Shown here piece after piece: positions 8,785 through 19,947 of a stretch of DNA of 64,000 bases. The notes beneath the pieces are model-generated. The model was given only the letters and a program-made list of their open reading frames with translations, did not search any database and was not told the origin of the DNA. Both the position numbers and the translations under genes were made by a program. Each line of letters begins with the position of its first letter. Within the stretch, counting starts at the first letter, position 1. Origin of the DNA: Sphingomonas sp. 1F27F7B (GTDB taxonomy: Bacteria; Pseudomonadota; Alphaproteobacteria; Sphingomonadales; Sphingomonadaceae); contig NZ_SCMK01000005.1 of NCBI RefSeq assembly GCF_005503355.1, forward strand, positions 184,668-248,667, given 5' to 3'.

Positions 8785-9912
8785 TCAGAGCACCGGCACC
8801 CGCACCGTGGCGATCGCCTGCGCGGCCATGCCTTCGCCGCGCCCGGTGAAGCCCAGCCGCTCGGTGGTGGTCGCCTTCACGCTCACTTCGGACGGTTGCA
8901 GCCCCAATATGCCGGCGATGCTCGCGCGGATCGCCTCGCGGTGCGGGCCCACCTTCGGCGCCTCGCAGATGATCGTCAGGTCGACGAAGTCGATCACGCC
9001 GCCCGTGGCGGCCACCAGCGCGGCGGCATGTTCGAGGAACTTCGCCGAGCGCTGCCCGCGCCACTGCGGGTCGCTGGGCGGGAAATGCATGCCGATATCA
9101 CCCGCGCCGATGGTGCCGAGCAGCGCATCGGTGATCGCATGCAGCGCGACATCGGCGTCGCTATGTCCCGAGAGCCCCCTGGCATGCGGCACCAGCACGC
9201 CGCCCAGCCAGAGCTCCTCGCCCTCGGCGAAGCGGTGCACGTCATATCCTGTGGCGGTCCGCACGCGCATCGCGCCGCCGTGCCGTGCCTCGGCCGCGGC
9301 GAAATCGGCGGGATGGGTGATCTTCTCGAGCATCGAGCTGCCTTCCACGATTGCAACGTCCATTCTCAGCGCGCGCAGCATCTGCGCATCGTCGGTCGCT
9401 TCCTGGTCGCCGGGCCAGGCGGCATGGGCCCGCGCTATGGCGGCATAGCGGAAGGCCTGGGGCGTCTGTACGCGCACCAGCCCGTCGCGCGGAACGGACG
9501 CTCCGGACGCAGAGACGAGCGTGTCCGCCACCGGCAGCCCCGGAATCGCGCCGTCATGCGTTTCCAGCGCCGCCAGCAGCCGGTCGATCACTGCATGCGG
9601 CAGGAACGGGCGGGCGGCATCGTGGATCAGTACGCGATCCGCGCCCTCCAGTGCCGCCAGCCCGTTGGCGACGCTTTCGCGCCGGGTGGCCCCGCCGATG
9701 GCGAAGTCCACTTCGCCCAGGGCGGCGCGCAGCGCGTCTTCCTGGCCTTCGCCGATCACCACCAGCACCGCATCCATGGCGGGATGTGACGTCATGGCGG
9801 CGTAGCTGTGCGCCAGCATCGGCTTGCCGGCGAGGGGGGCGAACTGCTTGGGCACGCTGCCTCCGGCCCGGGTGCCGTTCCCGGCGGCGACGATGATGGC
9901 GGCGGTCTTCAT
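8785..9912 (-). CDS. ispDF: Bifunctional IspD/IspF isoprenoid biosynthesis enzyme
   Basis: A 375-residue fusion of two MEP-pathway enzymes, common in alphaproteobacteria. Residues 1 to about 215 are 2-C-methyl-D-erythritol 4-phosphate cytidylyltransferase (AAIIVAAGNGTRAGG nucleotide-binding start, IHDAARPF). The remainder is 2-C-methyl-D-erythritol 2,4-cyclodiphosphate synthase (GYDVHRF, LSGHSDADV metal site, ending in TTTERLGFTGRGEG). The ATG at 9912 is placed at the conserved MKTAAIIV start; longer frames upstream carry no conserved sequence. Confidence 0.96.
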   Translation of the reverse strand: MKTAAIIVAAGNGTRAGGSVPKQFAPLAGKPMLAHSYAAMTSHPAMDAVLVVIGEGQEDALRAALGEVDFAIGGATRRESVANGLAALEGADRVLIHDAARPFLPHAVIDRLLAALETHDGAIPGLPVADTLVSASGASVPRDGLVRVQTPQAFRYAAIARAHAAWPGDQEATDDAQMLRALRMDVAIVEGSSMLEKITHPADFAAAEARHGGAMRVRTATGYDVHRFAEGEELWLGGVLVPHARGLSGHSDADVALHAITDALLGTIGAGDIGMHFPPSDPQWRGQRSAKFLEHAAALVAATGGVIDFVDLTIICEAPKVGPHREAIRASIAGILGLQPSEVSVKATTTERLGFTGRGEGMAAQAIATVRVPVL

Positions 9913-10328
9913 CGCCGCGGGCCTAGAGCAAGTGCCCGGCTTCGTCATCCCCACGCCCGCCACGGGCGGGAAATGGCCTGGCTTCCAATGTTGGAGATCC
10001 ACTGACAGCCTGGGCGTTGGCCGGCTTCGTCCGGCCCGCTCTTTGAACTGTCCAGCCATCGAAGCGCGCGCAGGCATTTGCGCGCATTCTCAACGCGTTC
10101 GCGCAAACCGGATGGAGGAGCCGCGAACTTCCGCGCCCGATCCTCCGCGGGAATGAACATCGACTCGGCGGAAAACCGATGGATTCCAGCCGGTAATGCC
10201 CGATCGAAACTGCCGGGAGCGGATCGGTCCCGCACAAACCTCGTCAACATCGGCAGCTGCAATGCTCTGCTTCTTGCCAATCGCCGCTTGCAGCTGTAGG
10301 CGCCTCTGCCTATTTTTCAGGCAGTATC
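9913..10328. other. Gap between ispDF and dusB, no gene seen
   Basis: This 416-base divergent gap should carry the promoters of ispDF and of the dusB-ntr operon. It contains a short hairpin, cccgcc/ggcggg, at 9956-9970 and a gcgcgc repeat near 10070. Frames that cross it on either strand have no recognisable protein sequence and poor codon use, so I do not call a gene. Confidence 0.6.
10306..10324 (+). promoter_or_regulatory. Hairpin over the dusB ribosome-binding region
   Basis: ctgcct (10306-10311) pairs with aggcag (10319-10324) across a loop of seven bases, ending four bases before the dusB ATG. The right arm is the only Shine-Dalgarno-like sequence there, so folding would mask it. Translation control is an inference; the pairing itself is visible. 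Confidence 0.35.
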
Positions 10329-11327
10329 ATGAGCGAACTCGCACCCATCCAGATCGGCCCGGTCATGGTCGAAGCGCCGGTGATCCTCGCGCCGATGACC
10401 GGCGTGACCGATCTGCCGTTCCGCCGTGCGGTGCGCCGCTACGGCTCGGGGCTCAACGTCACCGAGATGATCGCCAGCGCCGCCGCCATCCGCGATACGC
10501 GCCAGTCGATCCAGAAGGCTGCCTGGGATCCGATCGAGGAGCCGGTGTCGATGCAGCTCGTCGGCTGCTCGCCCCCCGAAATGGCCGAGGCCGCCAAGCT
10601 CAACGAGGATCGCGGCGCCGCGATCATCGACATCAACATGGGCTGCCCGGTCCGCAAGGTGACCAATGGCGATGCCGGCTCGGCGCTGATGCGTGACCTG
10701 AAGCATGCCGCCGCGATCGTCGATGCCTGCGTCAGGGCCGTGAAGGTGCCGGTCACGCTCAAGATGCGCATGGGCTGGTGCCATGATAGCCTCAACGCGC
10801 CCGAGCTGGCCCGCATCGCCGAGGATCTGGGGTGCAGGCTGGTCACGGTTCATGGCCGCACCCGGAACCAGATGTATCGCGGCTCGGCCGACTGGTCTTT
10901 CGTCCGCACGGTCAAGGACGCGGTGTCGATCCCGGTGATCGTCAATGGCGACATCTGCTCGGTCGAGGGCGCCCGCGAGGCGCTGCGCCAATCGGGGGCA
11001 GACGGGCTGATGATCGGGCGCGGTGCCTATGGCAAGCCCTGGATCCTGCGCCAGGTGATGGACGCGCTGACCGGCAAGGGCGAGCGCGCCGATCCGAGTG
11101 TGGACGAACAATATCGCGTAATCATAGAGCATTACGTTGAGTCTCTCGAACATTATGGTGAGATGACCGGCGTCAACATGATGCGCAAGCACCTGGGCTG
11201 GTACACCAAGGGCCTGCCGGGCTCGGCGGAATTCCGCAACAAGGTCAACCAGATAGCCGATGCCAAGACGGTGCTGGCGATGCTCGACGAATTCTACGCG
11301 CCGTGGCGTTCCCGCGCGGCGGCTTGA
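10329..11327 (+). CDS. dusB: tRNA-dihydrouridine synthase, NifR3 family
   Basis: A 332-residue flavoenzyme that reduces uridines in the tRNA D-loop. The opening [12 protein letters not shown] is the FMN-binding start; [11 protein letters not shown] contains the catalytic cysteine; [10 protein letters not shown] and [10 protein letters not shown] are also family signatures. Location directly before ntrB is the classic nifR3-ntrBC arrangement of alphaproteobacteria. The ntrB start overlaps its last 25 bases, so the genes are almost certainly co-transcribed and translationally coupled. Confidence 0.95.
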   Translation: MSELAPIQIGPVMVEAPVILAPMTGVTDLPFRRAVRRYGSGLNVTEMIASAAAIRDTRQSIQKAAWDPIEEPVSMQLVGCSPPEMAEAAKLNEDRGAAIIDINMGCPVRKVTNGDAGSALMRDLKHAAAIVDACVRAVKVPVTLKMRMGWCHDSLNAPELARIAEDLGCRLVTVHGRTRNQMYRGSADWSFVRTVKDAVSIPVIVNGDICSVEGAREALRQSGADGLMIGRGAYGKPWILRQVMDALTGKGERADPSVDEQYRVIIEHYVESLEHYGEMTGVNMMRKHLGWYTKGLPGSAEFRNKVNQIADAKTVLAMLDEFYAPWRSRAAA

Positions 11328-12396
11328 GGCGGCGTCCGGCACCGGCCCTGGGGCCGAATTTCGCCGAGACCTTCGCCGCCCTGCCGGTCGCCGTGCTGGT
11401 CATCGACCCCGACGGCCGCATCGCCCATGCCAATGCGGCGTGCGAGGCGATGCTCAACCATGCCGAGACGACGATGATCGGCCAGCCCTATGACGCGGTG
11501 CTGAGCCCGCCCGACGGCTATGTCGAGCGCCGCGACGGGCATGGTTTCGCGGCCTTCGATACCGAGATCGAGGCGATCCGCGGACCGCGCATCCGGGTGG
11601 ACTTTGTCGAGAACCATGTCGCCGATCATCCCGGCTGGCGGATCGTCACGCTCCACCACGCTCCCCAGTCGCGCCGGGTGGCCCAGGGCGCGGACCGCAC
11701 CGCCGGCGCCCGCGCCGCGGTGGGCGCGGCGGCGATGCTGGCGCACGAGATCAAGAACCCCTTGTCGGGCATCCGCGGCGCAGCCCAGCTGCTGGCCAGC
11801 TCGGGCGAGGATCGCGAGCTCACCGGGCTGATCACCACCGAGGTCGACCGCATCGCCGCGCTGATCGACCGGATGCAGGACTTCACCGACACGCGGCCGC
11901 TCAAGCTGGTGCCGACCAACGTCTATCCGCTGCTCGATCATGCCCGCCGCGTCGCGCTGGCGGGCTTCGCGCGCGGCATGGTGATCGAGGAGCGCTTCGA
12001 TCCCTCGCTGCCGCCGGTGCTGATCGATCCGGACGCTTTCCAGCAAGTGATGATGAACCTGCTCAAGAATGCCGCCGAGGCGCTGGCCGGGCTCGCCCAG
12101 CCGCGGATCGTGCTGTCGACGGCCTATCGCCACGGCATGTCGGTCAGCACCGGCAGCGGCCGCCCGCGCCAGCCGCTCCCGATCGAGATCCTCGTCATGG
12201 ACAACGGCCCCGGCGCGCCCGAGGATATTGCCGAGCATCTGTTCGAGCCCTTCGTCTCGGGCAAGCCGGAGGGGAAGGGGCTCGGCCTGCCACTGGTCGA
12301 GAAGCTGGTCCGCGACATGGGCGGCATCGTCCAATATGCCCGGGAGCGCGCGCCGGAGATGACCGTCTTCCGCATCCTGCTGCCAAGGGCCAGGGC

Positions 12397-12400
<4 letters not shown>
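11303..12400 (+). CDS. ntrB: Nitrogen regulation sensor kinase NtrB
   Basis: A 365-residue cytosolic histidine kinase that phosphorylates and dephosphorylates NtrC according to PII signals. It has an N-terminal PAS domain (about residues 20-120), a dimerisation domain with the phospho-acceptor His148 in [11 protein letters not shown], and a C-terminal ATPase domain ([17 protein letters not shown]). No membrane segment is present. The start is a GTG at 11303 inside dusB; few other start codons exist before the PAS domain. Its stop overlaps the ntrC start (ATGA). Confidence 0.93.
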
Positions 12401-13842
<1,442 letters not shown>

Positions 13843-13902
13843 CGACAGGCCGAGCAATATTATGTGTTCTTTTTGCCACAATCTCGATCTAGCTTGGCGA
13901 CG

Positions 13903-16158
13903 ATGGATGCCGTTACCACCGAGCCCCTGACCGAGGCGCCGCTGCAGAAGCGGCGGCTAGCGCCTATCCGGCTGCTGGAGATGGTGGTGGTGACGCTGGC
14001 CGTGGCGACGCCGGTCATGACCTTCCTGTTCGTCCGCAATTTCGCGCATCAGGTGTTCAATCCCGGCGTCGCCGCGTCGCTGCTGCTGGCGAACCTGCTG
14101 CCCTATGTCGCGCTGATCGTGCTGATCGGCCGGCGCATCGCCATCCACCGCGCCGCCAAGTCCGCGCTGGCCGGCGGCGGGCGCCTCCATGTTCGCCTCG
14201 TCGCGGTGTTCACGCTGATGGCGAGCATCCCGATCGTGCTGACCGTGATCGCGGCATCGGTGATGTTCCAATCCGGCGTGCAGCTCTGGGGGTCGGAGCG
14301 CGCGCGGGGGGCGTTCGACGCGACCACGGATCTCGCCAAGGAAGGCCGGGGCCTGGTCGCCCAGCGCTGGGCGACCGAAGCACGGACCATGGTCGACGAC
14401 CTGACCGAGCTGTTCCCGAAGATCCCGGCGAATTCCCCCGCCTTCCAGCGCAAGCTGCTGGAGCAGCTCTATTATCGCTCCTTCGACCAGGCAGTCGTGT
14501 TCCGCGTGGTCGGCGGCAAGCAGGTCGAGGCGATGTACACCTGGGAAGCTCCCCCGGCGAAGGTCTTCGCCGCCCGGGTTTCCGGGCAGGTGCTGAACCT
14601 TCTGCGCGACGAGCAGAGCTATACGAATTTCGACGCCGAGAAACAGTGGGTGGTGACCCCGCTCGATCGGTCGCGGAACATCTTCCTCTACGTCGCCAAC
14701 AGCGTGAACGTGGGATTCATGAACCGCCAGAATTCGGGCGCCGACCGGATCGTCGCCGAATTCAATGCCCTGCAGGCGCGTTCCCGCTCGCTCCAGCTGC
14801 AGTTCAACGCGGTCCTGTTCGGCGTGGCGCTGCTGATCGTCAGCATCGCGACCTGGATCGCACTCGCCGTCGCCGATCGCCTGGTCAAGCCGGTGGAGCA
14901 GCTCGTCATCGCGGCCCGGCAGGTTGCCGGGGGCGACCTGACCGCGCGTGTCGACATTCCGCAGACCGACGATGAGATCAGCACGCTCGGCAACGCCTTC
15001 AACGGCATGACCGAGCGGCTCGAGCACCAGACCGGCGAGCTGCGGACCGCCAACGCCCAGCTCGAGAGCCGCCGTATGCTGATCGAAGCGGTGATGTCGG
15101 GCGTATCGGCGGGCGTCGTCTCGATCGACGCCCAGCGCAATGTGCGCCTGATCAACGAATCGGCGATCGAGCTGCTGCATCCGGGCGAGCAGGAGCTGGT
15201 CGGTCATCCGCTCCGCGAACTGGCGCCCGAGCTCGACGCGCTGCTCGATACCGGCGACCGCGAGGCAGTGATCCAGCTCGGCACCGGCGGCGATGCCCGC
15301 ACGCTCGCAGTGAAGGTCACCAGCGACGAAGCCGGGCGGGTGCTCACCTTCGACGACATCACCCAGCAGCTCAACGACCAGCGCCGCGCCGCATGGTCGG
15401 ACGTCGCGCGCCGCATCGCGCACGAGATCAAGAACCCGCTCACCCCGATCCAGCTCGCCGCCGAGCGCCTCAAGCGCCGCTATGGCAAGAAGATCGAGCC
15501 CGAGGACGGGACCTTCGCCCAGCTGACCGACACGATCGTCCGCCAGGTGGGCGACCTGCGCCGCATGGTCGATGAATTCTCCTCGTTCGCGCGCATGCCC
15601 AAGCCGATGTTCCGCCAGGAATCGCTGCTCGACATCGCACGCCAGGCGATGTTCCTCCACGAAGTCGCGCATCCCACGATCCGGTTCGAGATGGATGCGC
15701 CCGATCCGGCGCCCGGCCTGATCTGCGATCGCCGCCAGATCGGCCAGGCCTTCACCAATATCGTCAAGAACGCGGTTGAGGCGATCGAGGCGCGCGAGGA
15801 AGGCGTCTCGCTTTCCCAGGGCGAGGTTGTCATGACGATCCATCCCGAAGCGGAGGGCAAGCTTGTCCTGACGCTGGCGGATAACGGCATCGGCCTGCCG
15901 GTCGAGCGCGACCGGATCGTCGAGCCCTATATGACGACGCGCAGCCGGGGTACCGGCCTCGGCCTCGCGATCGTGAAGAAGATCGTGGAGGAGCATTTCG
16001 GCACCATCGCCTTTTCGGACCGCTCCGGCGGCGGCACGCTGGTGACGATCTGCTTCGATACCGATCAGCTCGCCGAGATGGCGAGCACCTCCGAAGGCGA
16101 GGGCGGCGAGGAGCCGCGCCCCGCAGTGCTTACGCGTAGTGGAAGTTCCAGATCATGA
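13903..16158 (+). CDS. ntrY: Membrane sensor kinase NtrY
   Basis: A 751-residue histidine kinase partner of NtrX. Three membrane segments lie in the first 150 residues, followed by an extracytoplasmic region and a fourth membrane segment near residue 305. Then come a HAMP domain (LVKPVEQLVIAARQVAGGDL), a PAS domain, the phospho-acceptor His in [13 protein letters not shown] and an ATPase domain (ADNGIGLP, GTGLGLAIV). Start choice is uncertain: the ATG at 13903 is used, while a GTG at 13864 would add 13 residues. The stop overlaps the ntrX start (ATGA). Confidence 0.94.
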   Translation: MDAVTTEPLTEAPLQKRRLAPIRLLEMVVVTLAVATPVMTFLFVRNFAHQVFNPGVAASLLLANLLPYVALIVLIGRRIAIHRAAKSALAGGGRLHVRLVAVFTLMASIPIVLTVIAASVMFQSGVQLWGSERARGAFDATTDLAKEGRGLVAQRWATEARTMVDDLTELFPKIPANSPAFQRKLLEQLYYRSFDQAVVFRVVGGKQVEAMYTWEAPPAKVFAARVSGQVLNLLRDEQSYTNFDAEKQWVVTPLDRSRNIFLYVANSVNVGFMNRQNSGADRIVAEFNALQARSRSLQLQFNAVLFGVALLIVSIATWIALAVADRLVKPVEQLVIAARQVAGGDLTARVDIPQTDDEISTLGNAFNGMTERLEHQTGELRTANAQLESRRMLIEAVMSGVSAGVVSIDAQRNVRLINESAIELLHPGEQELVGHPLRELAPELDALLDTGDREAVIQLGTGGDARTLAVKVTSDEAGRVLTFDDITQQLNDQRRAAWSDVARRIAHEIKNPLTPIQLAAERLKRRYGKKIEPEDGTFAQLTDTIVRQVGDLRRMVDEFSSFARMPKPMFRQESLLDIARQAMFLHEVAHPTIRFEMDAPDPAPGLICDRRQIGQAFTNIVKNAVEAIEAREEGVSLSQGEVVMTIHPEAEGKLVLTLADNGIGLPVERDRIVEPYMTTRSRGTGLGLAIVKKIVEEHFGTIAFSDRSGGGTLVTICFDTDQLAEMASTSEGEGGEEPRPAVLTRSGSSRS

Positions 16159-17534
16159 GCCTTGATATCCTGGTCGTCGACGATGAGCGCGACATCCGTG
16201 AACTGGTGGCCGGCGTCCTCGAGGACGAAGGCTATTCGACGCGTGGCGCGGCGGATAGCGACGCGGCGCTGGAGGCGATCGCGGAGCGCCGACCCAGCCT
16301 GGTGCTGCTCGACGTCTGGCTGCACGGCTCGCGACTCGACGGGCTCGAGATCCTCGACGAGATCAAGCGTCGCGACCCATCGATCCCGGTGCTGGTGATC
16401 TCGGGGCACGGCAATCTCGACACCGCCGTCGCCGCGATCCGCCGCGGCGCCTCGGACTTCATCGAAAAGCCGTTCGAGGCCGAGCGCCTGCTGTTCCTCG
16501 TCGAGCGCGCCACCGAGACCGAGCGGCTCAAGCGCGAAGTCGCCTCGCTGCGCGCCTCGATCGGCCGCGAGGAGGATCTGACCGGCCAGTCGGGCGCGAT
16601 CAACACGGTGCGCGCCACGTTGAAGCGGGTCGCTTCCACCGGCAGCCGCGTGCTGATCACCGGCAGCGCGGGCACCGGCAAGGAAGTCGCCGCCCGGCTG
16701 CTCCATGGCTGGAGCCAGCGCGCTGCCGCGCCCTTCGTCATCGTCAGCGCTGCGCGCATGCAGCCCGAACGAGTCGAGGAGGAGCTGTTCGGCGTGGAAG
16801 AGGGCGGCGACCTGGTCCGCACCGGCCTGCTCGAACAAGCGCATGGCGGCACGCTGTTCCTCGACGAGATCGCCGACATGCCAGTCGCCACCCAGGCCCG
16901 GATCCTGCGCGTGCTGACGGACCAGAGCTTCACGCGCGTCGGCGGCACCCGCGTGGTCAAGGTGGATGTCCGCGTGGTCTCCGCCACGGCGCGCGATCTG
17001 ATGACCGAGATCAGCGAGGGGCGCTTCCGCGAGGATCTCTATTATCGCCTCAACGTGGTGCCGGTCTCGATCCCCCCGCTTACCGAGCGGCGCGAGGACA
17101 TTCCCGTCCTGGTCGAGCATTTCGTCGCGCATTATGCCAATGAACGCCGCGTGCCAACGCCGGAGGTCGCGCCCGATGCGATGGTGGCGCTGCAGAGCTA
17201 CGAATGGCCCGGCAATGTCCGCCAGCTGCGCAACGTGGTCGAGCGCACCGTGATCCTCGCGCCGGGCGATCGGATCGGGCGGATCGACCTCGACCTGCTT
17301 CCTCCCGAAGTGCTCGGGCGCCCGGCCGACAATGGCGGCGGGATGGGCACCAGCGCGATCATGGGCGCTCCGCTCAAGGAAGCGCGCGAGAGCTTCGAGC
17401 GCGAATATCTGCGCGTCCAGATCCGCCGCTTCTCCGGCAACATCTCGCGCACCGCCAGTTTCATCGGCATGGAACGCTCGGCGCTGCACCGGAAGCTGAA
17501 GCTGCTCGGCATCACCGACAGTCGCGAGGAATGA
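16155..17534 (+). CDS. ntrX: Response regulator NtrX
   Basis: A 459-residue NtrC-like response regulator that works with NtrY in nitrogen and redox-linked control. It has a receiver domain with Asp53, a degenerate AAA+ domain (Walker A GSAGTGKE, Walker B TLFLDEIAD) and a C-terminal Fis-type HTH (ASFIGMERSALHRKLKLLG). The GAFTGA loop that contacts sigma54 is missing: the region after EELFG reads VEEGGDLVRTGLLEQ. This is typical of NtrX and argues that it does not activate sigma54 promoters the usual way. Confidence 0.95.
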   Translation: MSLDILVVDDERDIRELVAGVLEDEGYSTRGAADSDAALEAIAERRPSLVLLDVWLHGSRLDGLEILDEIKRRDPSIPVLVISGHGNLDTAVAAIRRGASDFIEKPFEAERLLFLVERATETERLKREVASLRASIGREEDLTGQSGAINTVRATLKRVASTGSRVLITGSAGTGKEVAARLLHGWSQRAAAPFVIVSAARMQPERVEEELFGVEEGGDLVRTGLLEQAHGGTLFLDEIADMPVATQARILRVLTDQSFTRVGGTRVVKVDVRVVSATARDLMTEISEGRFREDLYYRLNVVPVSIPPLTERREDIPVLVEHFVAHYANERRVPTPEVAPDAMVALQSYEWPGNVRQLRNVVERTVILAPGDRIGRIDLDLLPPEVLGRPADNGGGMGTSAIMGAPLKEARESFEREYLRVQIRRFSGNISRTASFIGMERSALHRKLKLLGITDSREE

Positions 17535-17538
17535 TCGC

Positions 17539-17856
17539 CTAGGTCGAGGCGAGCTTCATCAGCACCAGCCCGCCCAGGATCATCGCCGCTGCCGCGAGCC
17601 GCAATGCGCCTGCGCTCTCGCCGAGCACCAGCACGCCCAGCGCGAAGGCTCCGATCGCGCCGATGCCGGTCCAGACCATATAGGCCGTGCCCAGCGGCAG
17701 GCTCCGCATGGCGAGCGCAAGCAGACCGAAGCTTCCGAGCATCGCGCCGATGGTCGTCACGCTGGGCCATAGCCGCGTGAAACCATGCGATTGTTTCATG
17801 GCGAACGCCCAGACGATCTCGAGCAAGCCGGCGAAGAACAACAGAATCCAGGCCAC
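17539..17856 (-). CDS. gdx: SMR-family exporter, SugE/Gdx (guanidinium) type
   Basis: A 105-residue protein with four membrane helices, of the small multidrug resistance family. It aligns closely with SugE, now known as the guanidinium exporter Gdx: WILLFFAGLLEIVWAF contains the essential membrane glutamate, and YMVWTGIGAIGAF and LVLGES are typical. The start is the GTG at 17856, preceded by aggagg at ideal spacing; the longer frame upstream is not conserved. It faces ntrX convergently and is divergent from hfq. Confidence 0.9.
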   Translation of the reverse strand: MAWILLFFAGLLEIVWAFAMKQSHGFTRLWPSVTTIGAMLGSFGLLALAMRSLPLGTAYMVWTGIGAIGAFALGVLVLGESAGALRLAAAAMILGGLVLMKLAST

Positions 17857-18161
17857 GGGCCCTCCTTTTCGGACAAGGGCCGGGCCGTCCCGGACTTCTA
17901 CCCTCGGAAAGAGGGGGAGGACGTGGCCTCGCACCGCGCATCTAGGAAGGCGCCGCCCTGCTTGCAATGCGCGATTGCAGGCGCCGGCGCATTTGGCCAA
18001 GCCATTTCCCCATGCAGTGAAGGAATGGTCGCAAGCTGCGCTGGACCATTCGTCCCCCAAAGCTTAAAAGGGCCGCGCTGCGCGCCGGACGGGCGCGCGC
18101 TCCGACGCCAGAGAACGGCGCCCATGCGGGAAACTCCCGCCAAGAATGAGAGTCACGACCG
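17857..18161. other. Divergent gap between gdx and hfq
   Basis: The 305-base gap should carry promoters for both gdx and hfq-hflX. Near gdx it has two hairpins on the gdx strand (see the separate entry at 17880-17893, and ccctc/gaggg around 17901-17915). A long frame crossing it on the gdx strand is just an upstream extension of gdx without conserved sequence. I see no gene. Confidence 0.6.
17880..17893 (-). promoter_or_regulatory. ACGG-tetraloop hairpin in the gdx leader
   Basis: Read toward gdx the sequence is ccgggacggcccgg: a perfect five-pair stem with the loop ACGG, about 24 bases before the GTG start and just before the aggagg ribosome site. Hairpins with ACGR loops form the guanidine-II (mini-ykkC) riboswitch, but that RNA needs two such hairpins. 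I find no second ACGR hairpin with a good stem upstream, so this is only a partial match. Confidence 0.3.
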
Positions 18162-18647
18162 ATGGCCGAAAAGCAGACTTCGCTTCAGGATCTCTTCCTC
18201 AACTCGCTGCGCCGGTCGAAGACACCGGTCACGATGTTCCTCGTCAAGGGCGTCAAGCTCCAGGGCATCGTCACTTGGTTTGACAATTTTTCGGTGCTGC
18301 TCCGCCGCGACGGCCAGTCGCAGCTCATCTACAAGCACGCGATCTCCACGATCATGCCCTCGGGCCCGGTTGACCTTGCCCCGCTCCTCGAAGCGGTGGG
18401 AGAGTTCCAGTCCAAGAACCCGGTATTGCAGGAGATTTTCCTGAACGCGGTCCGCCGCCAGCAGGAAAATGTCACGATGTTCCTGGTCAATGGCGTGATG
18501 CTCCAGGGCCAGATCGCGGCCTTTGACCTGTTCTGCATGCTGCTCCAGCGCGAGGGCATGGCCCAGCTGGTCTACAAGCATGCTGTCTCGACGATCCAGC
18601 CGGCCCACCCGCTGAACCTCGCCGAGGAACAGAATAGCGACGACTGA
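18162..18647 (+). CDS. hfq: RNA chaperone Hfq, tandem two-Sm-domain form
   Basis: A 161-residue protein with two complete Hfq Sm domains in one chain, roughly residues 7-66 and 87-146. A linker of about 20 residues joins them. Both halves carry the Sm1 strand pattern (VTMFLV..G..LQG) and the Sm2 motif YKHA (KH at 58-59 and 139-140). Both keep the N-terminal Leu-Gln of the proximal RNA-binding face. Usual Hfq has a single domain of 70-110 residues and forms hexamers, so this form would reach a hexameric ring with three chains. It is eight bases from hflX, as in many proteobacteria. Confidence 0.95.
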   Translation: MAEKQTSLQDLFLNSLRRSKTPVTMFLVKGVKLQGIVTWFDNFSVLLRRDGQSQLIYKHAISTIMPSGPVDLAPLLEAVGEFQSKNPVLQEIFLNAVRRQQENVTMFLVNGVMLQGQIAAFDLFCMLLQREGMAQLVYKHAVSTIQPAHPLNLAEEQNSDD

Positions 18648-18655
18648 GCGAACGC

Positions 18656-19945
18656 ATGAGCACCGGTTTCGAGCGTGACGCCGACGAATTCACGCGGGGC
18701 GCGCGAGCAGTCGTGGTCTATCCGGACCTTGGCGGCAGCTCGCGCGATGCGGATGCGCGCCTGGAGGAGACTGCCGGTCTCGCGGCGGCGATCGGCGTCG
18801 ACGTGGTCGAGCGGGTGCCGCTGCGCATCCGCGCGCCCAAGCCGGGCACGCTGATCGGTTCGGGTCAGGTGGAAGCCCTGGCCGAGACGGTGCGCGACCG
18901 CGAGCTGCAGCTGGCCGTGTTCGATGCGAGCCTCACGCCGGTGCAGCAGCGTAACCTCGAGACTGCGCTGAAGTGCAAGGTGATCGACCGCACCGGCCTG
19001 ATCCTCGAGATCTTCGGCGAACGCGCGCGCACCGCCGAGGGCCGGCTCCAGGTCGAGCTGGCGCATCTCGATTACCAGGCCGGCAGGCTGGTCCGCAGCT
19101 GGACCCACCTCGAGCGCCAGCGGGGCGGTTTCGGCTTTCTCGGCGGCCCGGGCGAGACCCAGATCGAGGCGGATCGCCGGTTGATCCGCGATCGCATGGC
19201 GCGCCTGCGCCGCGAGCTCGATTCGGTCAGCCGCACCCGCAGCCTCCATCGCGACCGGCGCCAGCGCGCGCCCTGGCCGGTAATTGCGCTGGTCGGCTAT
19301 ACCAACGCTGGAAAGTCGACGCTTTTCAATCGCTTGACTGGAAGTGACGTCATGGCGGAGAACCTGCTCTTCGCCACGCTCGACCCAACGCTGCGCCAGG
19401 TCTCGCTGCCCGGCATCGACAAGGCGATCCTGTCGGATACGGTGGGTTTCGTCTCGGAGCTGCCCACCCAGCTCGTCGCCGCGTTCAAGGCGACGCTCGA
19501 GGAGGTTATCTCGGCCGACCTGCTGATCCATGTCCGCGACATCGCGCACCCGGACAGCGAGGCGCAGAAGGACGATGTCGAGCAGGTGCTGGCCGAGATC
19601 GGCGTTGCCGAGACGACACCGCGCTTCGAAGCCTGGAACAAGATCGATCTCCTCGCCGGGGAGGCACGCGACGCACTGCTGGCCGAGGCGGCGAGACGCG
19701 ACGACGTGATGCCGGTCTCGGCGGTGACCGGGGAGGGCGTTGACGCGCTGATTCAGGCTGTCGCGGCGCGACTCACGCAGGGGCACCGCCGCTACACGCT
19801 CCACCTGGACCCGGCCGACGGTGCCGCCGCCGCTTGGCTCCACCAGCACGGCGAAGTGCTCGAGCAGGGGATGGACGGGGAACGTGCGGTCTATGAGGTC
19901 CGCATGGCCCCGCGGGATTATGAGCGGTTCCTGACCCGGGGCTGA
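18656..19945 (+). CDS. hflX: Ribosome-associated GTPase HflX
   Basis: A 429-residue GTPase that binds 50S subunits and splits stalled ribosomes. The N-terminal HflX-specific domain (GTLIGSGQVEAL, ASLTPVQQRNLE, GGFGFLGGPGETQIE) is followed by a G domain with G1 GYTNAGKST at 214-222, DTVGF (G3) and NKID (G4). It lies directly downstream of hfq and is almost certainly in the same operon. It meets yciI convergently with only two bases between the stops. Confidence 0.95.
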   Translation: MSTGFERDADEFTRGARAVVVYPDLGGSSRDADARLEETAGLAAAIGVDVVERVPLRIRAPKPGTLIGSGQVEALAETVRDRELQLAVFDASLTPVQQRNLETALKCKVIDRTGLILEIFGERARTAEGRLQVELAHLDYQAGRLVRSWTHLERQRGGFGFLGGPGETQIEADRRLIRDRMARLRRELDSVSRTRSLHRDRRQRAPWPVIALVGYTNAGKSTLFNRLTGSDVMAENLLFATLDPTLRQVSLPGIDKAILSDTVGFVSELPTQLVAAFKATLEEVISADLLIHVRDIAHPDSEAQKDDVEQVLAEIGVAETTPRFEAWNKIDLLAGEARDALLAEAARRDDVMPVSAVTGEGVDALIQAVAARLTQGHRRYTLHLDPADGAAAAWLHQHGEVLEQGMDGERAVYEVRMAPRDYERFLTRG

Positions 19946-19947
19946 GC

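Noticed and set aside
13957..15996. A 679-codon minus-strand frame inside ntrY
   Set aside because: ntrY is certain on the other strand; the minus product is rich in Asp, His, Arg and Gln, as expected for the antisense of high-GC coding DNA.
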